Positions 35,050-45,793 of a stretch of DNA of 64,000 nucleotides are shown here, piece after piece. The stretch's first letter is position 1. Every line of letters starts with the position of its first letter. The notes below the pieces were generated by a model. That model saw only the letters and a list, made by a program, of their open reading frames with translations, was not told the origin of the DNA and searched no databases. The DNA is from Cylindrobasidium torrendii FP15055 ss-10 (lineage: Eukaryota > Basidiomycota > Agaricomycetes > Agaricales > Physalacriaceae): positions 1 through 64,000 of the forward strand of contig KN880490.1 in assembly GCA_000934385.1 (NCBI GenBank), read 5' to 3'. A program made the translations under genes and the position numbers.

Positions 35050-36418
35050 TTACTCAGAATCTTCATCATCAGCTTCTGCAAGCCACTGCACAAAATCAAC
35101 AAGCTGTACATCTAACAATACCGGGAAAGCGTACCTTGAGGAATGGCTCGCTCGCCTTCCTGACCATCTTGCTCGTCTCCTTGTCGGTGTACTTCTTGCT
35201 GACGTGAGTGCCCCAGTTGACGATGACTTCCTCTTCAAGAACATCGGCCTGGTAGAGAGCCATGAGGATCTTGGGTACAGAAGCAAGGAGGTCGGGGTAG
35301 GTCATGCCAACAAGACGTTCAATACCGCCGAGCATGGCCTTCTGGTGCTTCTCGGAGGTAATCATCTAAATCAAAGGATGAGAACAAAGCGCGGACAAGA
35401 GAATTCGGTCCAACGAACCTTGGCAAACAGAGCCTGATACTTCGGCACCTCGTCAACTATCTCCAGCGTGAAGAGTGCTTGGGTGAGAACAAGCACAGAC
35501 TTGTGCTTCTTTTCAATGCCGAGCTCTTCAGCTTTCTTGAAAATGGCAATGGAGAACGACTTGGGGTCATCAGGGTCACGGTTCTCAGCAACCCATTGCC
35601 CGAGAACAGCGTAGGGGCTATTGACCTCATCATCGCTTCCTTCATCATCTCCGTTAAGGCGGGCGTTGTTCATGGCACCCTCGAGGGCTTTCATGCGCTC
35701 CTTGACAGCGTCGGCGGAGGTATCTGCAGACCAATCCTCCTTGGCCAGGGCAGTGTCCGTGTTGAGTTCCTTCGCCTCGGCTTTGATCTTCCTGGTCAAC
35801 ATGTCGTCGCTCTCGGCACCATCGTCGATTTCTTCATCGCCATTGTCAGGGGATCCACCGCCAATGCCTGCCGCAGCATCGCCTGCGCCTGTGCGGTTCT
35901 TTCCCTTCTTGATCTTGACGGGCGGATTCTTGAGAATAAACGTGGTGAGCTTGTGCCGCATGTCGACTCCGGTGCGTTCGCCGCAGGCCTTGCAGTCGCG
36001 AATGATATCTTCAGTGCGGCCTTGCTTGATGATGACAAGCTCTGTCTCAGGGTTCTTGCATGACTTGCAGAGGACGAACTTGTCGATGAACACATCAAGG
36101 AGTTCACGAAGACGATTGGCGTCGTGCGCGCCGTTTACGATGTAGCGTTCGTTCTTCTCGTCGAAAGTAGTCTGCGCTCCAAGCTCGCATCCAAAGAATT
36201 TGGTGGGAAAGGTGGGCGGGCGACTGAGCGCACGAGCGACGTCGGTCATGTTCGGTAAAACGGTTTTGATGCCATTGCCTTTGCCTTCAATTTTGGTGGT
36301 CAGGAGCGGCATGCTATGATACGCGTTAGATGCATCTATGAGTCCTTTTTTCTACGAACCGGTAGCGGTAGAATTTGTCTTCGACATCGCGACGAATATT
36401 GACGATTCCAGCGGCCAT
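35050..36418 (-). CDS. TIF5: Translation initiation factor eIF5
   Basis: Start at 36418 with [20 protein letters not shown], including the Arg finger region that makes eIF5 the GTPase-activating protein of eIF2. It continues with [20 protein letters not shown], the zinc-binding block [16 protein letters not shown]...CKACGERT (two CxxC pairs), a Lys/Asp linker ([21 protein letters not shown]) and the W2/HEAT C-terminal domain that binds eIF2-beta and eIF3 ([54 protein letters not shown]). The last residues [11 protein letters not shown] are the acidic W2 end. The first intron interrupts a Arg codon between RY and MPLL. The gene is complete. Confidence 0.95.
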
Positions 36419-38759
36419 GATGGGCGAAAGTTTATTTAGGACTGGAAAAGGGAGAATTAGCGACACGACGAGAAACTGACGTGGCATAACGCACCGAGCT
36501 GTGAAGCTGACGAGTAGACGTTCTGTTGAAACTAGATATACAGATTGGCGGACGAAGCATGAATCCTCTGCCTGGCAGCTGACAGAGAGTCGGGTGGGAG
36601 AAGTGGGGGTGGTTGGACTCAATCGTGAAGAGAGGCGAAAAACGCAGGAGTGTTGCGGGACGTGCGCTGGAAGTTGATGACAGTGACTGAGAAAATTACA
36701 CATCTCGGAACTTGGTGCTGCCGAGCTGTCTGACTAAGCGGCTCTTGCCATTTGCTGCCGGCCATCCACGTTGACCCAACATGGCGTTGACCATGCTGCT
36801 GCACGCTTGAGCTCAAAGCTTTAGGCCTTTAGGCTTCAGGGCACTTCAGAAACCTTCAATAACATGCATTATACGCGAGCTATGTACCATGGTGCTCGCG
36901 CAGTTCGTTGTAACTTGTGATACTCAGTCCTAAGATGGGTGACTGACTCGATGCGCGATGTGGCCTTCTCGTCTTACGCCGAGCTTGCCCTTCCTGTCTC
37001 AACTCTCTCTGATGCTCAAATATTCTGGATATACAGAGCCAATGGGGATTGACCGAGCTGCATGGTGCAACAGCGGTTTTTGTCTTCGTAAGTAGTTTGT
37101 GGTTCTCAGTACATGCTCACCTATGAGTAAGGCTGTATTATAAGACTCATATTCTCTCTTATCATTTTGTTAGACTATTAAAAGGCTATGATTGGTCGGT
37201 TTTCTCAGGCGACACTACGTAGACGTTCCCCAGTAACTATAGACATTGCCAGAGGCAAACCTGTTTTGGCACCCAATTGTGCATAAATATCGAGATCAGT
37301 TTAGAGTGATATTAGTTCAAAGTTAAGCCACCCAGTTTTCAAAAATACTAGTACTTAAAAGGCATACTGAGCAGTGTCAAGCTGCAGCGGAAAGTCTGAG
37401 ATCAGAGATGTCCATTGTTTGTCGATCATTGAACGATCACGGATTACCAAATGACTAAGGATAGCGCACTAAACAGTGGACGGTAAATTACCAGAGCGTT
37501 TATTTACTCCATTCTTTCGAATATTTCGGGGTTAATACATTCTTGAGGCACCACAGCGATGTGCGCTTACAACACAACGGCGGCGCCTACGGTATGAATA
37601 CTTAGACATTTGACTACTCTGAAGATCTCGGGAGTGGGCTATGAACGACAAGGGGCGTCGATCCAGAGCGCCTACGGCTCCTCTGAGATAGGCGCTGGTG
37701 CCGGTCTACAAAAAGGGCATCAAAGAGGTTGCACTTGTAACATTACTGATTTAAGGCTACACCCCAATTGGGAACAAAGTGTAAGCGACTGACGACGGGA
37801 ATGTCAAATTCACTTGGAACGCCTCTGTTGGCGCCACTACATTGTCAATCCGACGGCCAGCCCTCGCACAAACCTCCTGGACCTGGTACTAGCCTGCAAG
37901 GTTGACAGGACCGCGACGATTCACCGCTTTATGCATGATACAATAGCTCTTATTGTAGTTTCGAACACTCCCTCAAACATGCATATAGCGTTATTAGTTG
38001 TATTATCGGATGGATGGCCATTAAGCCATGCCAGCCATGGTTTAGTCCATGTACGACGTCAAGTCTAGTCATAAGTACGTCCACGCAGTTGGCACGAACC
38101 ATCTCATCTGAGGCTCCATCCAGGGTACTTGGAGCGTCCACTCGTGTACCTGTATTCCCACACTGATTTCGGGAGAGGAGGGCATCGCTGAACATACGCC
38201 CCAGCTAGGCGCCCACGCCGCGCAGCAATCAGTATTCAAGGAGATTGCTGTATGAGGGCTTCGGGCCTAATCGAGCCTAGTTCTGTATCAACCATCGAAC
38301 TTGGGTTGGATGTTGTGTGCCCGCGCAGCCGGTAAAGTCACTCATGGACCGGGGCGTACAATCCAGCGGTGGTTGTCCTGGAGGACGGTGTATTTCCAGT
38401 CGACAAGTTGACGCGAGGGTCCAAAGCACAAAGGAACTGACGGTCGTGTTCACATTTCCCAGCGTAAAGAAGTCGCAGGAAATGACTTCTCGAACCACGG
38501 AAAGACTGTCATCGTAGGTATTCGGCGGAGAAGTTACCTGTGCAGCGGGCCATTGGAAGAATTCACCAGATGTGACGCTTTACTTCACAGCTAAGTATCG
38601 CAAGGGTGTCCGAGGTCCTCAAAGCACACGTTGCGTACCGTGAGCCCAGGTATATCCATCTCATGGTTGATAGGATGTGTGGGATCGGCGTGGGATTGCG
38701 TCCCCACAGTGGATGATGTACAGCATTCATTGGTGTGACTATTCCTACATATGTTCAAT
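36419..38759. other. 2.3-kb gene desert
   Basis: No intact gene. Frames are short on both strands. A plus-strand stretch at about 37830-37910 encodes RHYIVNPTASPRTNLLDLVL, which resembles the junction between endonuclease and RT in LINE-type elements; the remainder is degraded. An imperfect TTTAGGC repeat sits at about 36820-36835. This is the largest region without a supportable gene in the window. Confidence 0.5.
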
Positions 38760-39272
38760 TTAAGCCTCAAGTTCGGCAATCTCATCCTTGTATTCCTCGC
38801 TGCCTGAGGCCTTGAGAAGCTAGAGCAACATTGGCATGCAGTGACGGAAACGGGCGGCGCACAACTCACGGTGAGGAGCTTCGCAACATACTTTGCCTCG
38901 GCGTCTTCCTTGGAGGTGCCCTCAACACCCTTCCATGCATCCCTTCGTAAACGGTTTTAAAGAGTTTCGAAAGTGAGTTGGACAAGGAACGCACCACTTA
39001 GCCTTGCCAGTGAAGTCGAGCATGCCGGGACGAGCGACATTCACATCACCAACCGTAGCTGAGGGTCGTAGGCATAAGACACGGGAAGAACTAAGATCTG
39101 ATGCATTGACGCACCCTGTTTGAAGTAGGAGTAGAACTGAGGGAGAGATATGAGATATGAACGCGATGGTGATGATTGGACACACATAAAGCTGATCTTC
39201 TTGGGTAGGCTTAACAGCGCCCGTGGGTGGGAGCTTCTTGACGATATCGACGGCTTTCTCAAACTTCGACAT
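38760..39272 (-). CDS. ACB1: Acyl-CoA-binding protein
   Basis: Exons joined give about 102 residues: [80 protein letters not shown] and [20 protein letters not shown]. This is the classic ACBP four-helix bundle. The conserved YxxFKQAT, the Lys in KAKWDAW and the Tyr in AKYV are all ligand-binding positions in characterised family members. ACBP buffers and delivers medium/long-chain acyl-CoA in the cytosol. Length equals that of single-domain ACBPs (about 86-105). It shares a 363-base divergent promoter with the PH-domain gene. Confidence 0.94.
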
Positions 39273-39539
39273 TGTGGTTGTTTGATTTGTGGTGGTGGTG
39301 GAAAGAAGAGGAAAACCTGGCTCTCTCCGTGGCTGCTGGACGCTCGTGATACCATCGATCGCCGCGGTCCGCGTTGAGTGGATTGCCGGCTTGCGAGCAA
39401 ATGTGAATTCTGGTACTCAGGGACTGGGCAAAGAATCGTATAGGCGTGCTCTAGGGAATAAAATACACAATATAAGATAGTACACTCTGCCGCTTTGCTG
39501 CCGCCCATGCATGGCGCATTGTTGGGTGGCGTCGGCTTG

Positions 39540-39556
39540 TTTGGCGAGCCGCCAAA
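39540..39556. promoter_or_regulatory. E2F/MBF-like palindrome in a divergent promoter
   Basis: TTTGGCG AGC CGCCAAA is a perfect inverted repeat with 7-base arms. Each arm resembles the TTTGGCG core of E2F/DP and of yeast/fungal MBF-related sites. It lies between ACB1 and the PH-domain gene. Confidence 0.5.
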
Positions 39557-39559
39557 TCG

Positions 39560-39567
39560 TGACGTCA
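39560..39567. promoter_or_regulatory. CRE (TGACGTCA) palindrome
   Basis: A perfect ATF/CREB bZIP site three bases after the E2F-like palindrome and 68 bases before the ATG at 39636. Confidence 0.55.
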
Positions 39568-39635
39568 AAACTTCGGTTTCCCACGTTACCAAGATCGACC
39601 ACCGCGTCGTTTGTCGTCGTCGAGCCCTCTGTGCC

Positions 39636-41205
39636 ATGTCTGCAGCAACGACACCCATTCCAACACCAGCTGAAATTCAGCGCAAATTATCCTCCAGGAC
39701 GGCGCCGAATCGAGTGCGTGTAATTCGCTCTGCCGCCTACTGGGTCTAACCTTTTTTCATAGGTTTCAAGCAACTCGGGCAACTACTTTTCTGGTGTCGA
39801 ATCTGACACGGAGTCGGTCCTAACGCCAGAGGTGCAGCCGGTAACACCCGCCCCGCCCGTTCATGCTGGCGCGATGACCCAACCACCATTGTCGGCCATA
39901 GCCGAAGCGCGTACAAACGATGGCGGAGAGGAATCAGATGATGAAGACGAAGATGAGGAGGAAGGCGGCTGGAAGTCGGCGGTTCGCCATAACTCGGTTG
40001 ACGAGACGGTTCTCAAGTCGGGTTACCTCTCGAAGAAAGGCGAGCGTCGGAAGGTATGCCCTTGTATGTCACTTTGCACAACTACTAAGCTAACAGCAAA
40101 TCCAGACCTGGAAGAAACGTTGGTTTGTTCTCCGTCCTACCCAGCTGGCATATTACAAGTCCAACGCCGAATACCAACTTCTACGCCTTCTGGATCTCTC
40201 TGATATACATGCTTGCACAACTGTCTCACTCAAGAAGCATGATAATACCTTTGGTCTCGTTCTTCCCGCGCGGACCTTCTATCTCCAAGCCAAAACGGAG
40301 GCCGAGGTCAAGGGATGGATTACTGCCATCGACGAAGCGCGCCAACTACTCAACCCCGCGTTGACCAGCGCGCCATCACCATCCAACCCGATTCCAATAC
40401 CTAGCGCCCCCCAAGACCGCAACTACCCGCCATCAGCCACGCCATCACCCCCATCCCAGCATGGCTATGCGCCGACATCCTCAGACTCTGAAGATCACGA
40501 CGTCGCACCACGCCGAACAACTTCCATGTCTTCACAACAACGTCCTGTTCTTGCCGTCTCCCCGTCCAAATCTCCTGGCTCTATTCCTCAAGATCCCGCA
40601 AAGACTGTGATATCCGGATATCTCATGAAGCAAAGCTCTTCCAAGCGTCGAGGATGGCGGAAACGATGGTTTGTGCTCACTGGTGCGAAGCTCATGTACT
40701 TCGCCAGCCATATGGTGCGTTGGGCGTCCTTGATATTGCCTGCTGCAATTAAACAATTTGACAGGACGCAAAAGCTCACCGACAGTTTGCATTGGCCGAG
40801 GTTGTGGATGCGCTCGAGTGCGACCTACAGTCCCAAAGGAACCTGGCTCATGGCACATCTCCCGCCATCCCGCCAGCGGGCGAAGTTGATGACCCGCATA
40901 GCCGCCATGCATTCAAGATAGTCACCACGAAGAAGACAATGATTCTCTGTGCGCCCAATGAGGAAGATGAAATCAAGTGGCTCGGGGCTATACAAGCGCT
41001 CATCGCCCGTCGTTCGGATCCCGCTGCACCCAAGGCGCAAACTGTGGCTTCCCCAGTGTCACCCAGCAGCGACGTGAGCCCCAATAACTCGGCATTTGCA
41101 GGGAGCCCAGCATCTACCGGCTTGAAGGGCAAGGTGCGACGTTCTAGCACTAGCCAGTCGACGTTCACGGGGAGGGCCATTCCGGAGGAACAGGCTGAGC
41201 GATAA
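39636..41205 (+). CDS. Two-PH-domain protein
   Basis: Multi-exon gene of about 440 residues. The N-terminus MSAATTPIPTPAEIQRKLSS is disordered, with an acidic patch (EESDDEDEDEEEGGW). The first PH domain starts VLKSGYLSKKGERRK and TWKKRWFVLRPTQLAYYKSN and ends with EAEVKGWITAIDEARQLL. The second starts VISGYLMKQSSSKRRGWRKR with WFVLTGAKLMYFASH and ends with TMILCAPNEEDEIKWLGAIQ. Both have the terminal Trp of the PH helix. A Ser/Pro linker and tail carry many SP sites. PH domains bind phosphoinositides or proteins; two in tandem suggest membrane recruitment. The relatives in fungi are uncharacterised, so no pathway is assigned. Confidence 0.88.
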
Positions 41206-42233
41206 GCACGCCCACAATAACCACTAACTGTACATTTATGTATGCGCTTTGTCTGGCACAGGTGCCCAGTCGAGCGCTACGATTCTTCTTTGTTTACCAG
41301 CATTATCTTCCTTTGCCGTTGATCTCTGTTCATAAAGGACGTACGTTCGTTTGAGTTAGGAATAGCATATACCACCATAGCGAAAATATTGGATTCACTA
41401 ATGCCTCTACACCTGTGTGTGTGGTGCGCGATATGGTCGAAGTACTCGGACAGGGAAAGAGTGATACTAGAATGAGATGTTCGTCGTCTGTTGGTTATAC
41501 GCACCGCTGAGCACGGATGTGAGAAAACTGCGTGCCATCTTCCTACAAATTTCATTCCCAGGCCATTGTAGTCGAACGGCATCTAGTCCAGATAAGTACT
41601 TAAGTTTGACAGCTTTCTGTGATGACGGTGAAGGCAGTCCTGTGCCGGGCTGTGGCGTCGAACGAAGGTGTTCGGTGGATTACACGTGCTGCAGAACGAC
41701 CTTCGTTTTGCCAGATTGGACAGGGTAAACCAACACTGCCAGGATCTACCCAAAACCCACATGCGAACTGTAACGAAATGATACAGGATACTGCACAACA
41801 TTAGCTGTCTTCATGTGAGTCCTGCAATTGTGCTGGACGAAGTATACAATCAAACTGATTACCGACGGAAGGCGGCGGAAAGGGCACACAGTGAACAGGC
41901 TTGCTCAACGGATTTAGGCGGACACGAAGCCATCTCATCGCTGACCCATTTCCCTCTCTAGATGCAGAAGCAGTGGCACAGGCTGGTTTTACAGCGGAGA
42001 AGATGTGGTCGGCCAACTTTGCAAGATTGATCCATTGACACAACGGCCAAATTAATGCCTTATGGGGACCTACTTTGCGGCAAGGGACCCCAGGATACCG
42101 CGGCGTGACCGTGACGGGAACTGAACTTTATTGAGGGCGAGATGGTTCTTGTGATTCCTTACAAAAAGGAAAGCAGCACGTCCATCTTTCGCTGTGTCCA
42201 CCACTCCGGCCGACTGCTACCACACCCGCGACG
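41206..42233. other. Intergenic, 1.0 kb
   Basis: No gene recognised. Short frames (for example 41801-42043 minus, 80 codons) have no family signature. Confidence 0.4.
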
Positions 42234-44317
42234 ATGCCCCGCGCAAACCCAGGTCTTCCAGCGCCTAAGAGAGGCGAGCGCCTGAAAACAGGCTGTTATA
42301 CCTGTCGGCTCCGCAGGAAGGTAGGCATTAAGCGCCTAACTCAACATTGTTCGCACAGCGCTAACACTCCCTCTATTGTTCGGTGTAGAAGTGCGATTTG
42401 GCCTCTACCTCTCCCACCGAGAAGAGCCAGCCTGAGCGATGCCATAATTGCGAGCGTCTATGTATACAATGTCTGGGCTTCGGACAGAAGCGCCCTGACT
42501 GGTTAAAGGTGCGCCCCGACTAGCACTGCATTGTCAGTTATGCTCAATTATCCTGCACCTTCAGGCCAAACAATCAGACATCGTTCGCAGGATCAAGGAG
42601 CATTGTGGAACCGCGAAAAACAGGACATCTCCTACCACATTCCTGCGGCTCCTCGACGACAGCGACAACGATACATATTCTTCCTCACCACCCACTTCCT
42701 CGCACGACCTCTATGACTCTCGAGGAAGCTCGTGCGATGCACCTACGGATGAGTACACGGGCGATTTTTCTACTTCCACATGCGACTTGTCCTATCAGGA
42801 CGATGACCTTGACGGGGACTATGCCAGCTATTCTAACTTTCGAATTCGTGATAGAGGTGCGTGTCGCGTCTTTCGATCGCGACTGTCTGACTGACCGCAT
42901 ATTAGCGGACGTAGCTCTCGACCTTCAGCCATTGGGCGGCGAAAGGCTCACCCCGTTCGATGACCTTGTCTTGGGGACGGACAACAATTTAGCTCTCGCA
43001 ATGGCGCCAGAGGTCAACCTAGATCCTTGTATGCGTTTGTTATATTCCGTGTAAATGAAATTTGTTCAACGTTATTCAGCTTCCGTTCAGACCACCACCT
43101 GGTTTCTCAACACGAATTGGATCAGCCCTTACTTGGGCCTCACTCCCTTTTCCCGACATCCTGACCTCGTGGAACAATATATGACAGAAGTAGCTCCCAA
43201 GCAATGGCTGCTTGTCGACCCAGCTACGATGTCTAGCCTCTTGCAAGTCATTGCGCATAACGCGGACAACGACATTCCTCGGCAGGCTGCGATGCTTCTC
43301 GCCCTTGTACACAACAATCTCACAAAGAACGTTGAAGATTCGGGGAGTGCGGCAAAGTACAACGACCTCAAGCTAAAGTCCAGCGTGGGCACCGTCGAAT
43401 ATGCCGACCGGGCGCTGTGTGCCTTTATGCTCATCTCGGTGATTCTCTTCCGAGGGGGTAGAGGTGAGTGGAATGGCTGGTTGAACCACGCATGCGACTA
43501 TGTTGCTGCATCCTTCGACGACTTCTCCGGGCACGAACGCCAGCGGCTGCGCAGCCTTGGCGGGACAGAACAGTTTCTCGTCAAGGCATCCATTTGGTTC
43601 GATGTCCTTGCCGCAATTTCGACTGGAAACCCAGCGAGGCTGCAACCCATCAGTCGGGGGCTCTTTACTCAGCCCGCCATAGGCGTCGCAGGCCCGGCGT
43701 TCCATACGAGCAAGGAGCTCTCGATGCTCGAAGTCATGGGCTGTGAAAGCCATGTCGTACTAGCGCTCTCGGATGCCTTGGGCTTGGCTGCGTGGAAAGA
43801 TCAGCAAGCTAGGGATGGCACACTCTCTCACCGCGAGCTGTTCGTGTTGGCCGCCAGGATCGAGGAGGGTATCCACAAAGAGGCGAAACCACTCATTGGC
43901 ACTGACGAGCTCTCCGTCAAGCGCCACTTCTGCTCAGAGATGTATCGCACATCCACTCGTCTCTTCCTGCGGTCCATCGTCTCTGGCGACTTCCCGGGTG
44001 TCAAGGATATCCAGGAAGGCGTGGCGGACGTGATGGCGGTTTGGGTGCAGGCGCAACGCGAAGAAAATCTTTACTCGCAGTCTATCACGTCTGCCATCGT
44101 ACGCATGGCGCTATTTGCGTTCGCTATCTGCGGTGCTCTTACGGACAGGGAGGATGTTCGCGTGCAAATTGAAGTCGTCCTCAAAGCGCAGGGCATGTTT
44201 GGAAATTCCGCATCCCTGTTGGAGCTATTGCGAGAGCTGTGGTCAACACCGAGGAGGCGCGACACTCCGGTGAGGTGGCGCGAGGCGCTGAAGGAGAAGA
44301 ACTTGCTGCTTGTATGA
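42234..44317 (+). CDS. Zn2Cys6 transcription factor (first of two paralogues)
   Basis: DNA-binding domain near the N-terminus: LKTGCYTCRLRRKKCDLAS then ERCHNCERLCIQCLGFGQKR and PDWLK, giving six zinc Cys in the pattern CxxC(x6)C(x15)CxxC(x6)C. The stretch between the third and fourth Cys has 15 residues, longer than usual. Introns at 42321-42388 (after RLRRK) and 42509-42564 (after PDWLK) sit at the same positions as in the downstream paralogue. A Ser/Asp-rich linker is followed by a long helical region (QAAMLLALVHNNLTKNVEDS, ALCAFMLISVILFRGGRG, ASIWFDVLAAISTGNPARLQ) of the fungal-specific transcription factor type. About 610 residues; targets unknown. Confidence 0.9.
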
Positions 44318-45793
44318 GGCTGGTTATATAATGTTGCTGCTATCTTTCTTGACTTGTCTCTTCGTCCTGCTCTCTAAAGCGCAGGACGGAAGTTTGATCT
44401 TGTATGCTGTAATTTGCTGATACTTTGTACTATTGATGTAATCTTTGTCTTGTTGTATATGTGTTTACTTACTAAATTTGATGGCTCTTGTTCTCAATTA
44501 GGTTGTCATCAGATTTCCTTGCGCTGCAAGCTCAAATGCGCTCGCATCTCCTCAAAAAAAGAACCTCTCTCTCATTCATGGAAGGTGAGCGGAAATGGTC
44601 GGGGGGATTGTCGTCGGTACAGTCGTGAGGCAAGAGAAGGGTGAACTCTGAGAGGCTGGAACGAGGATTGCTACCTGTACGCTCCGCGGTTGAAGGCGGG
44701 GGTGGCCTGGTGCAATGATTCCTGGACTTGTACCCCAACGACGGTGGTGTTTCATACTTCTGCAAGGACTTTGCTGGCTTGCTGAAAAAGCTGGCCAATG
44801 TACGCTACGAGGAGCACTCAGACCCAATCTTTCCAAGCACATCATTGCGCGACGTGTATAGCTTAGAGCTTCAGTAAGGGAAGATCATTCCACGTACACC
44901 GCCTGGATTCAGGCAACATATATGGACAAGGTCCCTCGGATGATCGGCAGTCTTCCAGAGCTGGAGCAACGTACCGCAAATCCTTTTCGATCAGGCCTGA
45001 AGCGCGCCCAAAAGCGGGAAACCGATTATTAACACTGTTAAATACCGAACTGCACAGCTTCCACACCAGTTCCACTGTGTAAGTCGAGAGTGGGTGTGGT
45101 TGGAAAAGCACAAAGGCGAAAACAGGGCTCATCGTCGGAGACCCAATGTGAATGCCCCGGAAGTGAGAAGTCGGCGCAATTGTCCAAGGCATCTAATTTG
45201 ATCAGTGGCATACGAGCCTCGCGTTGATTCTGTTCGTCGTTTGTTCTCTGGCCACCGCGGCTATCCTCGAGGCTAACTTACACGTTGGCGGGGGTTGTAC
45301 AGGATTTGCGACGCAACGTCTTTCAGTATTGTACAACATGGCCGTAATTGTATTTACCTTCCTTCGTGTTTGAGTTTGATGGGAATGATCGGCTATATAT
45401 CGACCTAAGGGTCCTGGCCCAAAAGAGAGGTTTCTCGGCCGGACGTGCTCCGACCATGTCCTTGCAAAGCGGAAAACGAGGCAAATCGTCTCTGAAACCC
45501 CCTAAATACCCACTGGGATTGACAAAAAGACGAGAGAATTCCCGTTCTGCGAGCCACTCCAGCCACATTTCAACTTCTTCTATCTCTCATCTCTCGCTTG
45601 TTACCCCTTCTGACACATTTGTTTGAATCTCCCACTAGCTGAGTGGGTCGGCCATTTAACGGACCCTTTCCTACGAAAGGTTTCAGTAGACACCGGAAGC
45701 CTTATAAGGACTCCCACCTCTCACGCGAACTTGTTTTCCGTCTACGAAGATCGACGCTGCTCTCCACCACCACCATCGCTACTGGATTGTACG
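44318..45793. other. Spacer between the paralogous regulators
   Basis: 1.5 kb with no intact gene. It includes a coding-like fragment at 44719-44877 and long noncoding stretches that must hold the second regulator's promoter and 5' UTR. Confidence 0.4.
44719..44877 (+). pseudogene. Orphan coding-like fragment
   Basis: A 52-codon stretch FLDLYPNDGGVSYFCKDFAG then LLKKLANVRYEEHSDPIFPS ends at a stop. It has the composition and helix-like pattern of a real protein C-terminus, but a stop lies immediately upstream in frame and there is no start codon or acceptor site I can see. The preceding bases in another frame (GWNEDCYLYAPRLKAGVAWC) also look coding-like, which suggests a frameshifted relic. 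Family unknown. Confidence 0.3.

Noticed and set aside
35479..36063. 194- and 174-codon plus-strand frames over eIF5
   Set aside because: They are mirror images of the eIF5 coding exons.
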